Below are positions 9,349 to 17,143 of a DNA stretch of 38,569 nucleotides, one piece after another. Location: NCBI GenBank assembly GCA_046761005.1, contig JBHIFI010000011.1:1-38569 (forward strand). Direction: 5' to 3'. Each line of letters begins with the position of its first letter. Within the stretch, counting starts at the first letter, position 1. A program made the position numbers and the translations under genes. The notes under the pieces were generated by a model. It saw nothing but the letters and a program-made list of their open reading frames with translations, was not told the DNA's origin and made no database searches. The stretch is from JAGMCJ01 sp046761005 (lineage in GTDB: Archaea > Thermoplasmatota > Thermoplasmata > RBG-16-68-12 > JAGMCJ01).

Positions 9349-9357
9349 ATATATAAT
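9349..9357 (+). promoter_or_regulatory. TATA box of the rpoE1 operon
   Basis: ATATATAAT lies 23 bases after the hppA stop and 37 bases before the rpoE1 ATG, with a purine-rich stretch (AAAG) just upstream as in a BRE. It gives the transcription/translation operon a promoter independent of hppA. Confidence 0.6.
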
Positions 9358-9393
9358 CAGTGGGCAATCATAATCGACTCCTAGAGGCCTCCC

Positions 9394-9981
9394 ATGTATT
9401 ATCTGGTCAAGAGAGAGGAAGTCATAAGAATACCTCCGGAAAGGTTGGGAGACGACGTAGACGAGCTTGCGAGAGAGCTCACTAGATCCACTTTCGAAGG
9501 CAAGGTCGCTGCTGACAAGTCATACACCCTCCTCGCGACTAACATCGAAAGGCAAGATGAGGGCAGAATCGTCCATGGTGATGGAGCAGTCTATCAGAAA
9601 GTTACCTTTGATGCCATTGTTCTCAAACCGCAGCTTCAAGAGATAATCGATGGAAGCGTATGCGAAGTGATGAAGTTCGGTGCCTTTGTTCGTTTCGGAC
9701 CGCTTGATGGACTTCTTCACATCAGCCAGGTAATGGATGACCGTGTGGATGTTGACATCGAGAATCAGCGTCTCATAGGCAAGGATACAAAGCGAGACCT
9801 TAGGCGAGGAGATAAGGTGCGAGCTAGGATAGTTGCGGTTTCCATAAATGAGAGAAGTCCGAGGGAAAGCAAAATAGGTCTCACCATGAGGCAGCCTGGG
9901 CTAGGCAAGTTTGAATGGATCGAGGAGTCAAAGAAAAAAGAAGAGAAGAAGCCCAAAAAGAAGAAAAAGAAAAAGAGGTAG
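9394..9981 (+). CDS. rpoE1: DNA-directed RNA polymerase subunit E' (Rpo7)
   Basis: This 195-residue protein is the archaeal Rpb7 homologue that forms the polymerase stalk with RpoF. It has the N-terminal RNP-like domain (MYYLVKREEVIRIPPE) and a C-terminal S1/OB RNA-binding domain from about residue 80 (VCEVMKFGAFVRFGPLDGLLHISQ). The final 20 residues are almost all lysine and glutamate, a basic extension longer than usual. It is the first gene of an operon with spt4, the dephospho-CoA kinase, S24e and S27ae, a euryarchaeal arrangement. It has its own TATA box. Confidence 0.96.
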   Translation: MYYLVKREEVIRIPPERLGDDVDELARELTRSTFEGKVAADKSYTLLATNIERQDEGRIVHGDGAVYQKVTFDAIVLKPQLQEIIDGSVCEVMKFGAFVRFGPLDGLLHISQVMDDRVDVDIENQRLIGKDTKRDLRRGDKVRARIVAVSINERSPRESKIGLTMRQPGLGKFEWIEESKKKEEKKPKKKKKKKR

Positions 9982-9983
9982 AA

Positions 9984-10178
9984 ATGATGGTTTTGAGGAA
10001 CCCAAGGTCCTGCAAGCACTGCAACTTTATCACGCAAGAGGATAGTTGTCCTCTCTGCGGGAACGAGACATCCAAGGATTGGCAGGGGTACGTCATAATA
10101 GTAGACCATAGGAAGTCAGAGATTGCGAAGAAGATGAACATAAATGTCAACGGAAAATTCGCTCTTAGAGTTCGCTAG
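9984..10178 (+). CDS. spt4: transcription elongation factor Spt4 (RpoE2)
   Basis: This small zinc protein of about 64 residues is the partner of Spt5/NusG on elongating RNA polymerase. The four zinc cysteines are visible as SCKHC and SCPLCGNE, followed by the conserved DWQGYVIIVD and AKKMNI segments. The start is the ATG at 9984, or the adjacent one at 9987; a longer frame runs back into rpoE1 but would translate its lysine-rich tail out of frame. It begins two bases after the rpoE1 stop, and its end overlaps the next gene by 35 bases, so translational coupling is likely. Confidence 0.93.
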   Translation: MMVLRNPRSCKHCNFITQEDSCPLCGNETSKDWQGYVIIVDHRKSEIAKKMNINVNGKFALRVR

Positions 10179-10734
10179 GTTTTCCAGGGACTTGCGGCTT
10201 CCCAAAGAACTCAGGGCCGAGCTGGGAAGAGCGATAGGACCCATCGTTACCACGCAGGAACTTCCTGATACGATTGGAAAGCCCACAAAGCTCGTGGCGG
10301 TTGGAGACCTCTGCAGTTTGTCCGCCCTAGCTCAGGGTCTACTTCCCGATGCAATTGTTGTTGATTTCAAAACAAGGAGGGGAAACGAAAGCGAGATCAG
10401 AGAATACTTCAGAGACTTGAAATGGAAAACTGTAGACGTTGTCAACCCAGCTGGCATGCTTACACGATCGATGTGGGATGGGATTGCCCAGGCCTACAAA
10501 TCTGAGGAGAGGGTAATGGTGGTCGTCCAGGGTGAGGAAGACCTTGCCACCCTGGTATGCATAGCTCTCGCACCGCTAGACTCTGTTGTCCTTTATGGAA
10601 TACCCGATAGAGGAGTGGTTGTCGTAAGGGTTGACGAGGAAGCCAAGCAAAAAGTTAAAAAGGTACTACTGCAGATAGAGGAGGCCAATGGAAACCGAGA
10701 TAGTCAGCAGAAAGGAGAACCCGCTTCTCGATAG
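10144..10734 (+). CDS. GTP-dependent dephospho-CoA kinase (DUF359 family)
   Basis: This 196-residue protein belongs to the archaeal DUF359 family, shown in Thermococcus to phosphorylate dephospho-CoA with GTP, the last step of coenzyme A synthesis, and unrelated to bacterial CoaE. Recognisable segments are LVAVGDLCSL (about residues 49-58), DAIVVDFKTRRG, NPAGMLT and the VVVQGEEDLATLVCIALAP motif. It is embedded between spt4 (35-base overlap) and S24e (47-base overlap). This placement in a transcription/ribosome operon is common in Euryarchaeota and supports the assignment. The ATG at 10144 gives the family's normal length. Confidence 0.92.
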   Translation: MSTENSLLEFARFSRDLRLPKELRAELGRAIGPIVTTQELPDTIGKPTKLVAVGDLCSLSALAQGLLPDAIVVDFKTRRGNESEIREYFRDLKWKTVDVVNPAGMLTRSMWDGIAQAYKSEERVMVVVQGEEDLATLVCIALAPLDSVVLYGIPDRGVVVVRVDEEAKQKVKKVLLQIEEANGNRDSQQKGEPASR

Positions 10735-11110
10735 AGTTGAGATCGAGTTCCGCACGAGACATCCAAATGAACCCACTCCAACACGAGACTTGATTAGGGA
10801 AGAGATAGCCAAGATTGCAAAGGCCAAGAAGAACTTGGTCATCATCGATGGAATGCGCTCTGAGTTCGGAAAGCCAGAGACTACGGGATATGCAAAGGTG
10901 TACAAGAGCAAGGAAAAGGTCTTCTCCGTTGAGAGGGAGCATATTCTGATAAGAAATGGCCTCTTGAAGCCAAAGAAAGAACCCAAGAAGAAGGAAGAGG
11001 TGGCTGAAAAAGAAGAGGCAGAAAAGGAAGAGGCCGAAGAAGAGAAAGAGAAGGAGGAGGAACCCAAGACAAGTGAAGCAGAGAAGGAAGAGGGGTCGAA
11101 GCAAGAATGA
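10688..11110 (+). CDS. rps24e: 30S ribosomal protein S24e
   Basis: This 140-residue protein has residues 1-97 matching archaeal/eukaryotic S24e (KENPLLDRVEIEF, TPTRDLIREEIAK, VIIDGMRSEFGKPETTGYAKVY). The remaining 43 residues are a low-complexity Lys/Glu tail that is longer than in most archaeal S24e proteins. It starts inside the dephospho-CoA kinase gene with a purine-rich GGAGG-like site upstream, and its stop overlaps the ATG of S27ae (ATGA). Confidence 0.94.
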   Translation: METEIVSRKENPLLDRVEIEFRTRHPNEPTPTRDLIREEIAKIAKAKKNLVIIDGMRSEFGKPETTGYAKVYKSKEKVFSVEREHILIRNGLLKPKKEPKKKEEVAEKEEAEKEEAEEEKEKEEEPKTSEAEKEEGSKQE

Positions 11111-11265
11111 ACGCTAAGAAAGACTGCTATGTGATTGAGGGAGAAACTCTCAAGAGGCTCAGAGATAACTGTCCCAAGTGCGGACCTGGCGTTTTTCTCG
11201 CACAACACTCAGATAGGGTTTCCTGCGGCAAATGTGGTTACACAGAATTCAAGAAGAAAGAATAG
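11107..11265 (+). CDS. rps27ae: 30S ribosomal protein S27ae
   Basis: This 52-residue zinc-ribbon protein of the small subunit is too short for usual gene-finder cut-offs. Four cysteines are visible in the pairs CPKC and CGKCGY, with the typical SDRVSCGKCGYTEF ending. It overlaps S24e by four bases (ATGA). Its TAG stop is one base before the start of the tRNA gene, so the tRNA may be co-transcribed at the end of this operon. Confidence 0.93.
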   Translation: MNAKKDCYVIEGETLKRLRDNCPKCGPGVFLAQHSDRVSCGKCGYTEFKKKE

Positions 11266-11266
11266 A

Positions 11267-11391
11267 GGGCCTGTGGTGTAGATATCTTCCAAAAGAAGAC
11301 TGCAATGGATATCACAGGGGCCTCCGGAGCCCCAAACTCGGGTTCAAAAGGCTTTGTGGGAAACCACTCGCTTGAAACTCCCGGCAGGCCC
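11267..11391 (+). tRNA. tRNA-Arg(CCG), apparently interrupted in both D-loop and T-loop
   Basis: Acceptor halves GGGCCTG (11267-11273) and CAGGCCC (11385-11391) pair perfectly. The anticodon arm GGGGC-CTCCGGA-GCCCC (11317-11333) is perfect, with U33 and anticodon CCG at 11324-11326. The T stem is TCGGG/CCCGG. The D-loop holds about 24 extra bases (about 11282-11305) and the T-loop about 30 (about 11347-11376). Removing both leaves a normal 71-base body with 3-bp D stem, A14, G18-G19, A21, a four-base variable loop and TTCAACT. Each insert folds: TGTAG/CTGCA and TCTTC/GAAGA around an ATA bulge in the first, and a GTGG-GAAA-CCAC hairpin flanked by TTCAA/TTGAA in the second. This suggests noncanonical introns cut by the archaeal bulge-helix-bulge endonuclease. 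Exact splice sites are inferred. Confidence 0.8.
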
Positions 11392-11394
11392 GTC

Positions 11395-12102
11395 TTACTC
11401 TTTTAGGATTACGAGGGGATCAAAAAAGGCCTCGATCTCCTCACGACCCTCTCCCGTGTCTATGGTGTAAATAGTGGACCTCGACAGTGTCTTGCTCACC
11501 TTTGGTGAGAGGCCATCATCATCGAGGATTTCACGAAGTCTCTTAGAGACTTCCGCCTTTCTCTCCAAATATCTACCTCTCATCTCCGTGAGATTGTCAG
11601 CAATCTTGTAGGTCCTCTCTCTACCACGCCTGCTCGAATGTATCATTCCCGCCTCTTCCAGAATCTTCAGACGCGGCTGCACGGCCTGGCGGTATGTTCT
11701 GAGAGATGTGAAGATCTCCTTCTGGGAAAAGGGTCCTCTCTTCATGAGCAGATACACTATCTTCCTATTCATGCCATCCGACAGTAGTGAGAGAGCGGCG
11801 ATATCCTCGCGCTCGATTCGAGCAGGGATGAAATAGCACTTCTTGTTTCCGACAAGCGCTGGGCTAAGGATACCCGCTTTCTCAAGTTCCACGAGATGCC
11901 ATTTGAGTGTCTGGATTGGAATCCTCAATACCCTGGACAGCTGCCTAAGATGAGAACAGGGAAACCTCAGAAGATAAGCGAAGATCTTTCTCCGCTTGGG
12001 GTTCATTAGATGGGAAACTCCGGCCTTCCTTGGCTCTAGCTTCCTTATTAAATCCTCCTGTCCGAAGACACGTCTGAGAGCCTTTCCAACACCTTCGCGC
12101 AT
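11395..12102 (-). CDS. transcriptional regulator with two winged-helix domains
   Basis: This 235-residue protein has two winged helix-turn-helix units. The first, at about residues 35-90, contains HLRQLSRVLRIPIQTLKWHLVELEKAGIL; the second, at about 108-165, contains KEIFTSLRTYRQAVQPRLKILEEAGMI. Tandem wHTH regulators of this kind are common in Thermoplasmata and methanogens; no ligand or target is evident. It starts four bases after the stop of the M29 aminopeptidase gene and probably shares its transcript. Its stop is only three bases from the 3' end of the opposing tRNA gene, so the two units converge with almost no terminator space. Confidence 0.85.
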   Translation of the reverse strand: MREGVGKALRRVFGQEDLIRKLEPRKAGVSHLMNPKRRKIFAYLLRFPCSHLRQLSRVLRIPIQTLKWHLVELEKAGILSPALVGNKKCYFIPARIEREDIAALSLLSDGMNRKIVYLLMKRGPFSQKEIFTSLRTYRQAVQPRLKILEEAGMIHSSRRGRERTYKIADNLTEMRGRYLERKAEVSKRLREILDDDGLSPKVSKTLSRSTIYTIDTGEGREEIEAFFDPLVILKE

Positions 12103-12106
12103 TGCA

Positions 12107-13204
12107 TCAGACCGTTAGCTTCCCACTCTTCATAATGGTCTTGCCATCGACATCCACGGTTGGACGCATCATTACAAAATCCCAATGAATGGTGGCCTCG
12201 TTCTTTCCTCCATAACTCCTGTTCTCACCGATTGCAATGTGTATGGTCCCGATAATCTTCTCGTCCGTGATTGTGTAACCAACCGCCTTCTTCACTTTCG
12301 GATTTATCCCTATTCCGAACTCGCCGATCCTGTCCTTCTGGCCGTGGGAATTGGCGATGACTTCCTTGAGTAGCTTCTCGTTCTTCCTAGCCTCTACCCT
12401 GCTAAGCTTTCCCTTCTTGAAGTCGATATCGATATCCGTAATCTTGTTCCCCCTCCAGAATGCGAGGTCGAAAACCGCCCTGCCATTGGCGGACGTTTCC
12501 ACGGGAGCAAGGAAGACCTCACCGCACGGAAGATTGTTGCCCACATCCTTGTTCCTAAGGTCCTGCGGGGAGATTACGCCATCATCTATGAGCGGCTTTC
12601 TTCCAGTTATGCGGAAAGTAAGGTCTGTCCCCTTATCCGAGGTTATGTGGACCTTCTTCTTCCCTCTCAACGCTCTTGCGACCTTTGTCCCTCTCCTATA
12701 CATCGCATCGTAGTTGACATTCATGGCGGACCAGAACATGTCCCAAAACTCGCCGAAAGGTATCTTGAACATCTTTGCCTTCTCCTTCGTCGGGTAGCCT
12801 ATCGCAGTCCATCTTATTCCGAGCTTGGTGAACTTGTCGTTTAGTCTACGATTCGCCTGCCTGTTTAGTCCGAACCTCTTCTCAGAAAGGGAAGACAATG
12901 TCGTGGGATCCGTATAAGGATCTATGCCTATGTTGCCATCTATATCATCAAGCCACTTGACGAAATACTTTGGCTCCTTCTTGAGGTATTTAAGCGGGGT
13001 TTCGGAGATAATCCTCTTGGACAGATTGTCGCTTGTTACTCGAGTAACGGGCCATGCACCGACTTTTCTGATATTAGTCGCGATTGCCTCGATGAGATCG
13101 AAGTTGTATACCCCGCCAGAAAGAAGAATGACCTCGTTTTCCTTTACGCGCATACACTTGTTGACTATCTTTCTTGCAAGACTTTCATGGTTCACTTCAA
13201 TCAT
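12107..13204 (-). CDS. M29 family metallo-aminopeptidase
   Basis: This protein of 365 residues matches peptidase family M29 (thermophilic aminopeptidase, AmpS/AmpT/AmpII-like), which removes N-terminal residues using two metal ions. Numbering from the ATG, the likely metal ligands are Glu229 (CGEV), Glu295 (GEFGIG), His322, His340 and Asp342 (IHWDF), with Tyr331. A GTG at 13216 in frame would add four residues. I prefer the ATG because a TATA box (ATTATAATA, 13232-13241) would start transcription near 13211, downstream of that GTG, and a GGTGG stretch precedes the ATG. It is the first gene of a two-gene unit with the winged-helix regulator. Confidence 0.9.
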   Translation of the reverse strand: MIEVNHESLARKIVNKCMRVKENEVILLSGGVYNFDLIEAIATNIRKVGAWPVTRVTSDNLSKRIISETPLKYLKKEPKYFVKWLDDIDGNIGIDPYTDPTTLSSLSEKRFGLNRQANRRLNDKFTKLGIRWTAIGYPTKEKAKMFKIPFGEFWDMFWSAMNVNYDAMYRRGTKVARALRGKKKVHITSDKGTDLTFRITGRKPLIDDGVISPQDLRNKDVGNNLPCGEVFLAPVETSANGRAVFDLAFWRGNKITDIDIDFKKGKLSRVEARKNEKLLKEVIANSHGQKDRIGEFGIGINPKVKKAVGYTITDEKIIGTIHIAIGENRSYGGKNEATIHWDFVMMRPTVDVDGKTIMKSGKLTV

Positions 13205-13231
13205 GATATCGCCCACCCGTCAATTCCGTAT

Positions 13232-13241
13232 CGATATTATA
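13232..13241 (-). promoter_or_regulatory. TATA box of the aminopeptidase-regulator unit
   Basis: On the minus strand, ATTATAATA lies about 33 bases before the aminopeptidase ATG at 13204. Its position decides between the two possible start codons of that gene. Confidence 0.5.
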
Positions 13242-13413
13242 ATGTTTAGTGGAAGGGGAGAGAACGTATGGAGCTCATTCTCGTGTGTATGGTTTGGGCG
13301 ACTTCTTGGCTTCCAAAATCTAATATCGATTTCCTGGGAGACGACTGTGCGTGCAGGATTTTGGCGGGGCATTCCAAGTATTTGAATCTGTCCCGCCGGA
13401 GATTTCGAAAGAA

Positions 13414-14709
13414 TCACAGACCAAGAACTTCCTCGTATCCTTCCATATCCATGAATCCATGGCCGCTTATGTTGAAGGCTATGACTTTCTCCTCATTCCT
13501 CCTCTTGCACTCGACCGCTTGGTCTACGGCGCACGCCACGCTATACGCGGACTCTGGTGCTGGGAGGAAGCCCTCGTTCTGAATAAAGAGCCTCGCTCTT
13601 TCGAATACGTATTTCTCATCGGCGGGATAGGAGATCGCATCTATGTACCCGTGCTTCCTCAGCAGACTTATGATGGGCGCTGCGGCATGATATCTCAATC
13701 CATCTCCTTTGATAGGCTCCATCTCCTTCCTGTGACCTAGCGTGTACATCTTCAGCATCGGCGTAAGCTCTCCATGGTCGGCAAAGTCGTATCTATATTC
13801 ACCCTGAAGGTTTGGAGCCACATCGCTCTGTGCAGCTATGAATCGCATCTTCTTTCCCTTTATCGCCTCTCCCAGGAAAGGAATAGTGAAACCGCCAAAG
13901 TTGCTTCCCCCTCCGAGGCAGGAGATCATTATGTCTGGATACTCATCCAGAATCTCGAACTGCTTCTTTGTCTCAAGACCGATAATCGTCTGATGGAGCA
14001 GGACATGATTGAGAACTGAGCCAAGGCAGTACACTGCTTTTGGGTCATCCCTCGCATCCTCCATCCCCTCAGACACCGCTATCCCCAGGGATCCTGGATG
14101 ATTGCTATCCTCCTTGAGCAGCTCTCTTCCTACCTCAGTGCGATTGCTGGGTGAGGCGTTGACTTCCGCACCGTAGAGTTTCATAAAGTTCCTTCTCGCC
14201 ACCTTCCAAGCGTGGATTGCTCTCACCCAGAATATTGTCATCTTGAGACCCGCCAAGCTCGCTGCGTAAGCGAGAGCGGTTCCCCACTGTCCCGCCCCCG
14301 TCTCGGTTGTCAGCCTCTCGAAGCCCTCTTTCTTGGCGTAGTAGGCCTGAGCGAGAGCCGTGTTCACTTTGTGGCTTCCTGTCGGACTATAGAATTCGGC
14401 TTTGTAGTAGAGTCTCGCGGGAGTTTTCAGTGCTGCCTCCAGCCTCTTAGCCCTGAAGAGCTTCCTTGGTCTTCCAGCCTGAACAAACAAATCCATGATC
14501 TCATCTGGGATGTCTATCCATCTCTTGTCCGCGAACTCCTGTCCCAAGCACTCCTTGATCATCACCTTTGGAAGCATATCCAGTCGAGACTCTCCTTCCT
14601 CCGGGTCCTTGGGCTTTGGCAGAGGCTCGGGAAGGTCGGGAAGTATGTTGTACCACTTTCGAGGCGTCTCATTTGCCGAAAGACCTACGCCACTTCGCCT
14701 AAAACTCAT
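13414..14709 (-). CDS. trpB2: tryptophan synthase beta chain, TrpB2 type
   Basis: This 431-residue PLP enzyme joins indole to a serine-derived aminoacrylate. Lys114 in GSHKVN is the PLP-binding lysine; TTETGAGQWGTALAYA and the phosphate-binding CLGGGSNFGGF are present. The N-terminal extension (WYNILPDLPEPLPKPKDPEEG) and its length mark it as TrpB2, a subgroup that does not need TrpA and, in characterised members, prefers O-phosphoserine to serine. No other trp gene is nearby, consistent with an indole-salvage role. The ATG is preceded by the strong Shine-Dalgarno GGGAGGAG. It follows porB after a 63-base gap with a TATA-like stretch, so it may have its own promoter. Confidence 0.93.
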   Translation of the reverse strand: MSFRRSGVGLSANETPRKWYNILPDLPEPLPKPKDPEEGESRLDMLPKVMIKECLGQEFADKRWIDIPDEIMDLFVQAGRPRKLFRAKRLEAALKTPARLYYKAEFYSPTGSHKVNTALAQAYYAKKEGFERLTTETGAGQWGTALAYAASLAGLKMTIFWVRAIHAWKVARRNFMKLYGAEVNASPSNRTEVGRELLKEDSNHPGSLGIAVSEGMEDARDDPKAVYCLGSVLNHVLLHQTIIGLETKKQFEILDEYPDIMISCLGGGSNFGGFTIPFLGEAIKGKKMRFIAAQSDVAPNLQGEYRYDFADHGELTPMLKMYTLGHRKEMEPIKGDGLRYHAAAPIISLLRKHGYIDAISYPADEKYVFERARLFIQNEGFLPAPESAYSVACAVDQAVECKRRNEEKVIAFNISGHGFMDMEGYEEVLGL

Positions 14710-14772
14710 TCTCTCCTCCCCGTAAGATTTCGAGGGCTCACAGATAATAGGCGCTGTCTTATTAGAATTTCC

Positions 14773-15678
14773 CTACTCTGCGAACTTCTTGGTGAACTCC
14801 TGCTTTGCCAGAAGCATCTCCCAGTCCCTGTCGACGTTCTTCTGGATGATCTCAATCAAGTCATCCGTGAGGTGTCTGAATCTTCCCTGCACCTTCAGAT
14901 AATCGGACACAGGCTTCCTCTTCGCGGGCTTCTTGGTTATCCTATACACCCCGTTCTCGACCTCGTACATGGGAAAGACACCTGTCTGGTAGGCAAGCAC
15001 TCCTATCTGGATGGTCATCTCGGGGGAGAACCGCCAGCCCGTGGGACACGGGGAAAATACGTGGAAGAACCTCGTTCCATCCATGTCCTTTGCCTTTTGC
15101 ACCTTCTTCACGAAATCCTCAGGATATGCGACAGAACATGTTGCCGCGTAGGGGATGTCATGAGCCACCATTATCTCCATCATATTCTTCTTGGGCCTCT
15201 TCTTGAAGTCCCCTGTCGTGCCGACTGGCGTTGTCGTTGTCCAAGCGCCGAAGGGCGTCGCACCGCTTCGTTGTATCCCTGTGTTCATGTAGGCCTCGTT
15301 GTCATACATGACGTAGATGATGTTGTCCCCCCGCTCTGCTGCTCCTGAGAGTGCTTGGATTCCTATATCCACCGTCCCGCCATCGCCCGCGAAGCCAACG
15401 ACGCTGATGTCCTTGATGCCCTTCGCGTCCAAAGCTGCTCGGATTCCACTAGCTGATGCCGCAGTCGTCTCGAAAGCTACATCGAGCAGAGGAACTTTTA
15501 GAAAACCTCTCGGGTAGACGCCGGACATTATGGCCATGCAGCATGCAGGGATAGTGACTATCGTCCTATTCCCCAGCGCCTTCAGGAGATACCTCATGGT
15601 GAGGGTCCCGCCGCAGCCGAGACAACCGATGTGGCCACTGTTCATGTGCTCTTCCTTTGGTATCGTGAGCTTGGCCAC
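14773..15678 (-). CDS. porB: pyruvate:ferredoxin oxidoreductase, beta subunit
   Basis: This 301-residue subunit binds thiamine diphosphate and a [4Fe-4S] cluster. GCLGCGG near the N-terminus and later cysteines are the cluster ligands, and GDGGTVDIG...YDNEAYMNTGIQRSG is the TPP/Mg motif. With porA, porD and porG it makes the archaeal four-subunit enzyme that converts pyruvate and CoA to acetyl-CoA, CO2 and reduced ferredoxin. It starts directly at the porA stop. Substrate choice (pyruvate versus other 2-oxoacids) is inferred from the overall match to Por-type subunits. Confidence 0.93.
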   Translation of the reverse strand: MAKLTIPKEEHMNSGHIGCLGCGGTLTMRYLLKALGNRTIVTIPACCMAIMSGVYPRGFLKVPLLDVAFETTAASASGIRAALDAKGIKDISVVGFAGDGGTVDIGIQALSGAAERGDNIIYVMYDNEAYMNTGIQRSGATPFGAWTTTTPVGTTGDFKKRPKKNMMEIMVAHDIPYAATCSVAYPEDFVKKVQKAKDMDGTRFFHVFSPCPTGWRFSPEMTIQIGVLAYQTGVFPMYEVENGVYRITKKPAKRKPVSDYLKVQGRFRHLTDDLIEIIQKNVDRDWEMLLAKQEFTKKFAE

Positions 15679-16863
15679 CTAGTCCACCTCCCTGCTTCCA
15701 CGGGTCCTGAGACCCCACCATTCCACCTCGGCCCCGTCCTCTTTGTTCAGCACCTTCTCAAGTATCTCTTCGAGGTCCTTTGGCGGGACATCTCTACCGC
15801 CTATTCCGACCACGTAGTTCTTTACGAGAGGGCGCTCGGGAGTTCGGTAGAGGGCGCTGGCGGTCTCGGCATAGAAGGCGGCTCCGTGGCCGAAGGTGTA
15901 GCTCCTGTCGAGGACCCCGATGGAGTCCACTTCCTTGGCAAGCTGCCTCATCTCCTCATGGGGGAACGGGCGGAAGACCCTCAACCTAGCCAAGCCGACC
16001 TTCTTTCCCTCGTCTCTCATCTTGTCGACTGCCACCCGGGCGGTTGAGGAGATCGTGCCAGCAGCCACTATCGCAGCATCCGCATCGTCCATTCTGTACC
16101 GCTCGACTAGCCCGCCATGAGACCTGCCGAACTTCTTGTTCCACTCCTCGTCAACTTCCCTTATCACATCTCGGGAGGCTTCCATCGCCTTGGCGACCTT
16201 GAACCTGAACTCCATGTAGTGGTCCGGCGGGACGAGTGCACACATTCCTACCGGGTCGTCGACGTCGAGCTTGACCGGGGGATTGTAAGAAGGAAGAAAG
16301 GTGTCGACATCCTCCTGAGGAGGAACATCAACGGGTTCGAATGTGTGAGAGAGATAAAAGGCGTCCTCCATGATCATCGCAGGGAGCAGGATGTCGTGGT
16401 TCTCGGCCACTTTGTATGCCTGAATGACCGTGTCCAAGACCTCCTGGTTGTTTTGGCAATAGAACTGCATCCAGCCCGTGTCGCGCTGAGCGATGCTGTC
16501 CTGGTAATCCGACCACACGCTCCACGGCGGTGCCATCGCCCTGTTGATGTTGCCCATGACGATCGGGAGTCTGGATCCAGCCGCCCATATGAGCATCTCG
16601 TGCATGAGTGCCAGGCCGTGCGCGGATGTCGCTGTGTATGCCCTCGCGCCCGTGGCGGACGCGGCGATGCACGCAGCCATCGCGCTGTGCTCGCTCTCCA
16701 CCTTGATGTACTGAGATTTCATCTCCCCGCTCGCTACGAGATCAGCTATCTTCTCCACCAAGGTTGTCTGAGGCGTTATCGGATAGGCGGCGACGACCTC
16801 GGCCCTTGCGAGCTTGGCACCGTAGGCCTGAGCCGAGTTCCCAGTCATTACTTCCATGGGCAT
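15679..16863 (-). CDS. porA: pyruvate:ferredoxin oxidoreductase, alpha subunit
   Basis: This 394-residue alpha subunit has the TPP pyrimidine-binding domain and the transketolase C-like domain. GNSAQAYGAKLARAEVVAAYPITPQTTLVE at the N-terminus and the ESEHSAMAACIAASATGARAYTATSAHGL region are diagnostic; the PITPQT loop contacts the substrate. It lies two bases after porD and abuts porB, consistent with a single transcript reading G-D-A-B. Confidence 0.95.
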   Translation of the reverse strand: MPMEVMTGNSAQAYGAKLARAEVVAAYPITPQTTLVEKIADLVASGEMKSQYIKVESEHSAMAACIAASATGARAYTATSAHGLALMHEMLIWAAGSRLPIVMGNINRAMAPPWSVWSDYQDSIAQRDTGWMQFYCQNNQEVLDTVIQAYKVAENHDILLPAMIMEDAFYLSHTFEPVDVPPQEDVDTFLPSYNPPVKLDVDDPVGMCALVPPDHYMEFRFKVAKAMEASRDVIREVDEEWNKKFGRSHGGLVERYRMDDADAAIVAAGTISSTARVAVDKMRDEGKKVGLARLRVFRPFPHEEMRQLAKEVDSIGVLDRSYTFGHGAAFYAETASALYRTPERPLVKNYVVGIGGRDVPPKDLEEILEKVLNKEDGAEVEWWGLRTRGSREVD

Positions 16864-16865
16864 TT

Positions 16866-17135
16866 CTAGTCCTCCCTAACCATCTCGATGCACTTCTTGG
16901 GACAGACGGCCTCACAGATCCCGCAGCCTTTGCAGTGGTCGTAGTCGAAAACTATGTTGCCTTCCTTGTCTATCTCGATGGATACATCCGGGCAGAACTT
17001 CCAGCAGATATAGCACTCATTGCACTTCTCGCGGTCCAAACTGGGCCTAATGACCCTCCATACACCTGTTTTGTTGATGGCGGATGACTTACTCATCAGA
17101 GGTGTGTATGGTAAATCCTCAACACTTTCAGCCAT
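16866..17135 (-). CDS. porD: pyruvate:ferredoxin oxidoreductase, delta (2x[4Fe-4S]) subunit
   Basis: This 89-residue ferredoxin-like subunit has two [4Fe-4S] motifs, CNECYICWKFCP and CKGCGICEAVCP, which carry electrons from the PorB cluster to ferredoxin. Its N-terminal 45 residues have the WRVIRPSLDREKC segment typical of PorD. It lies between porG (8-base gap) and porA. Confidence 0.94.
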   Translation of the reverse strand: MAESVEDLPYTPLMSKSSAINKTGVWRVIRPSLDREKCNECYICWKFCPDVSIEIDKEGNIVFDYDHCKGCGICEAVCPKKCIEMVRED

Positions 17136-17143
17136 AGAATCAC

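Noticed and set aside
14212..15348. Open frame of 378 codons on the plus strand
   Set aside because: It is antisense to trpB2 and porB, both unmistakable genes; its translation has no recognisable motif.
16117..16869. Open frame of 250 codons on the plus strand
   Set aside because: It is antisense to porA, rich in His/Arg/Val as expected for a shadow frame in GC-rich codons.
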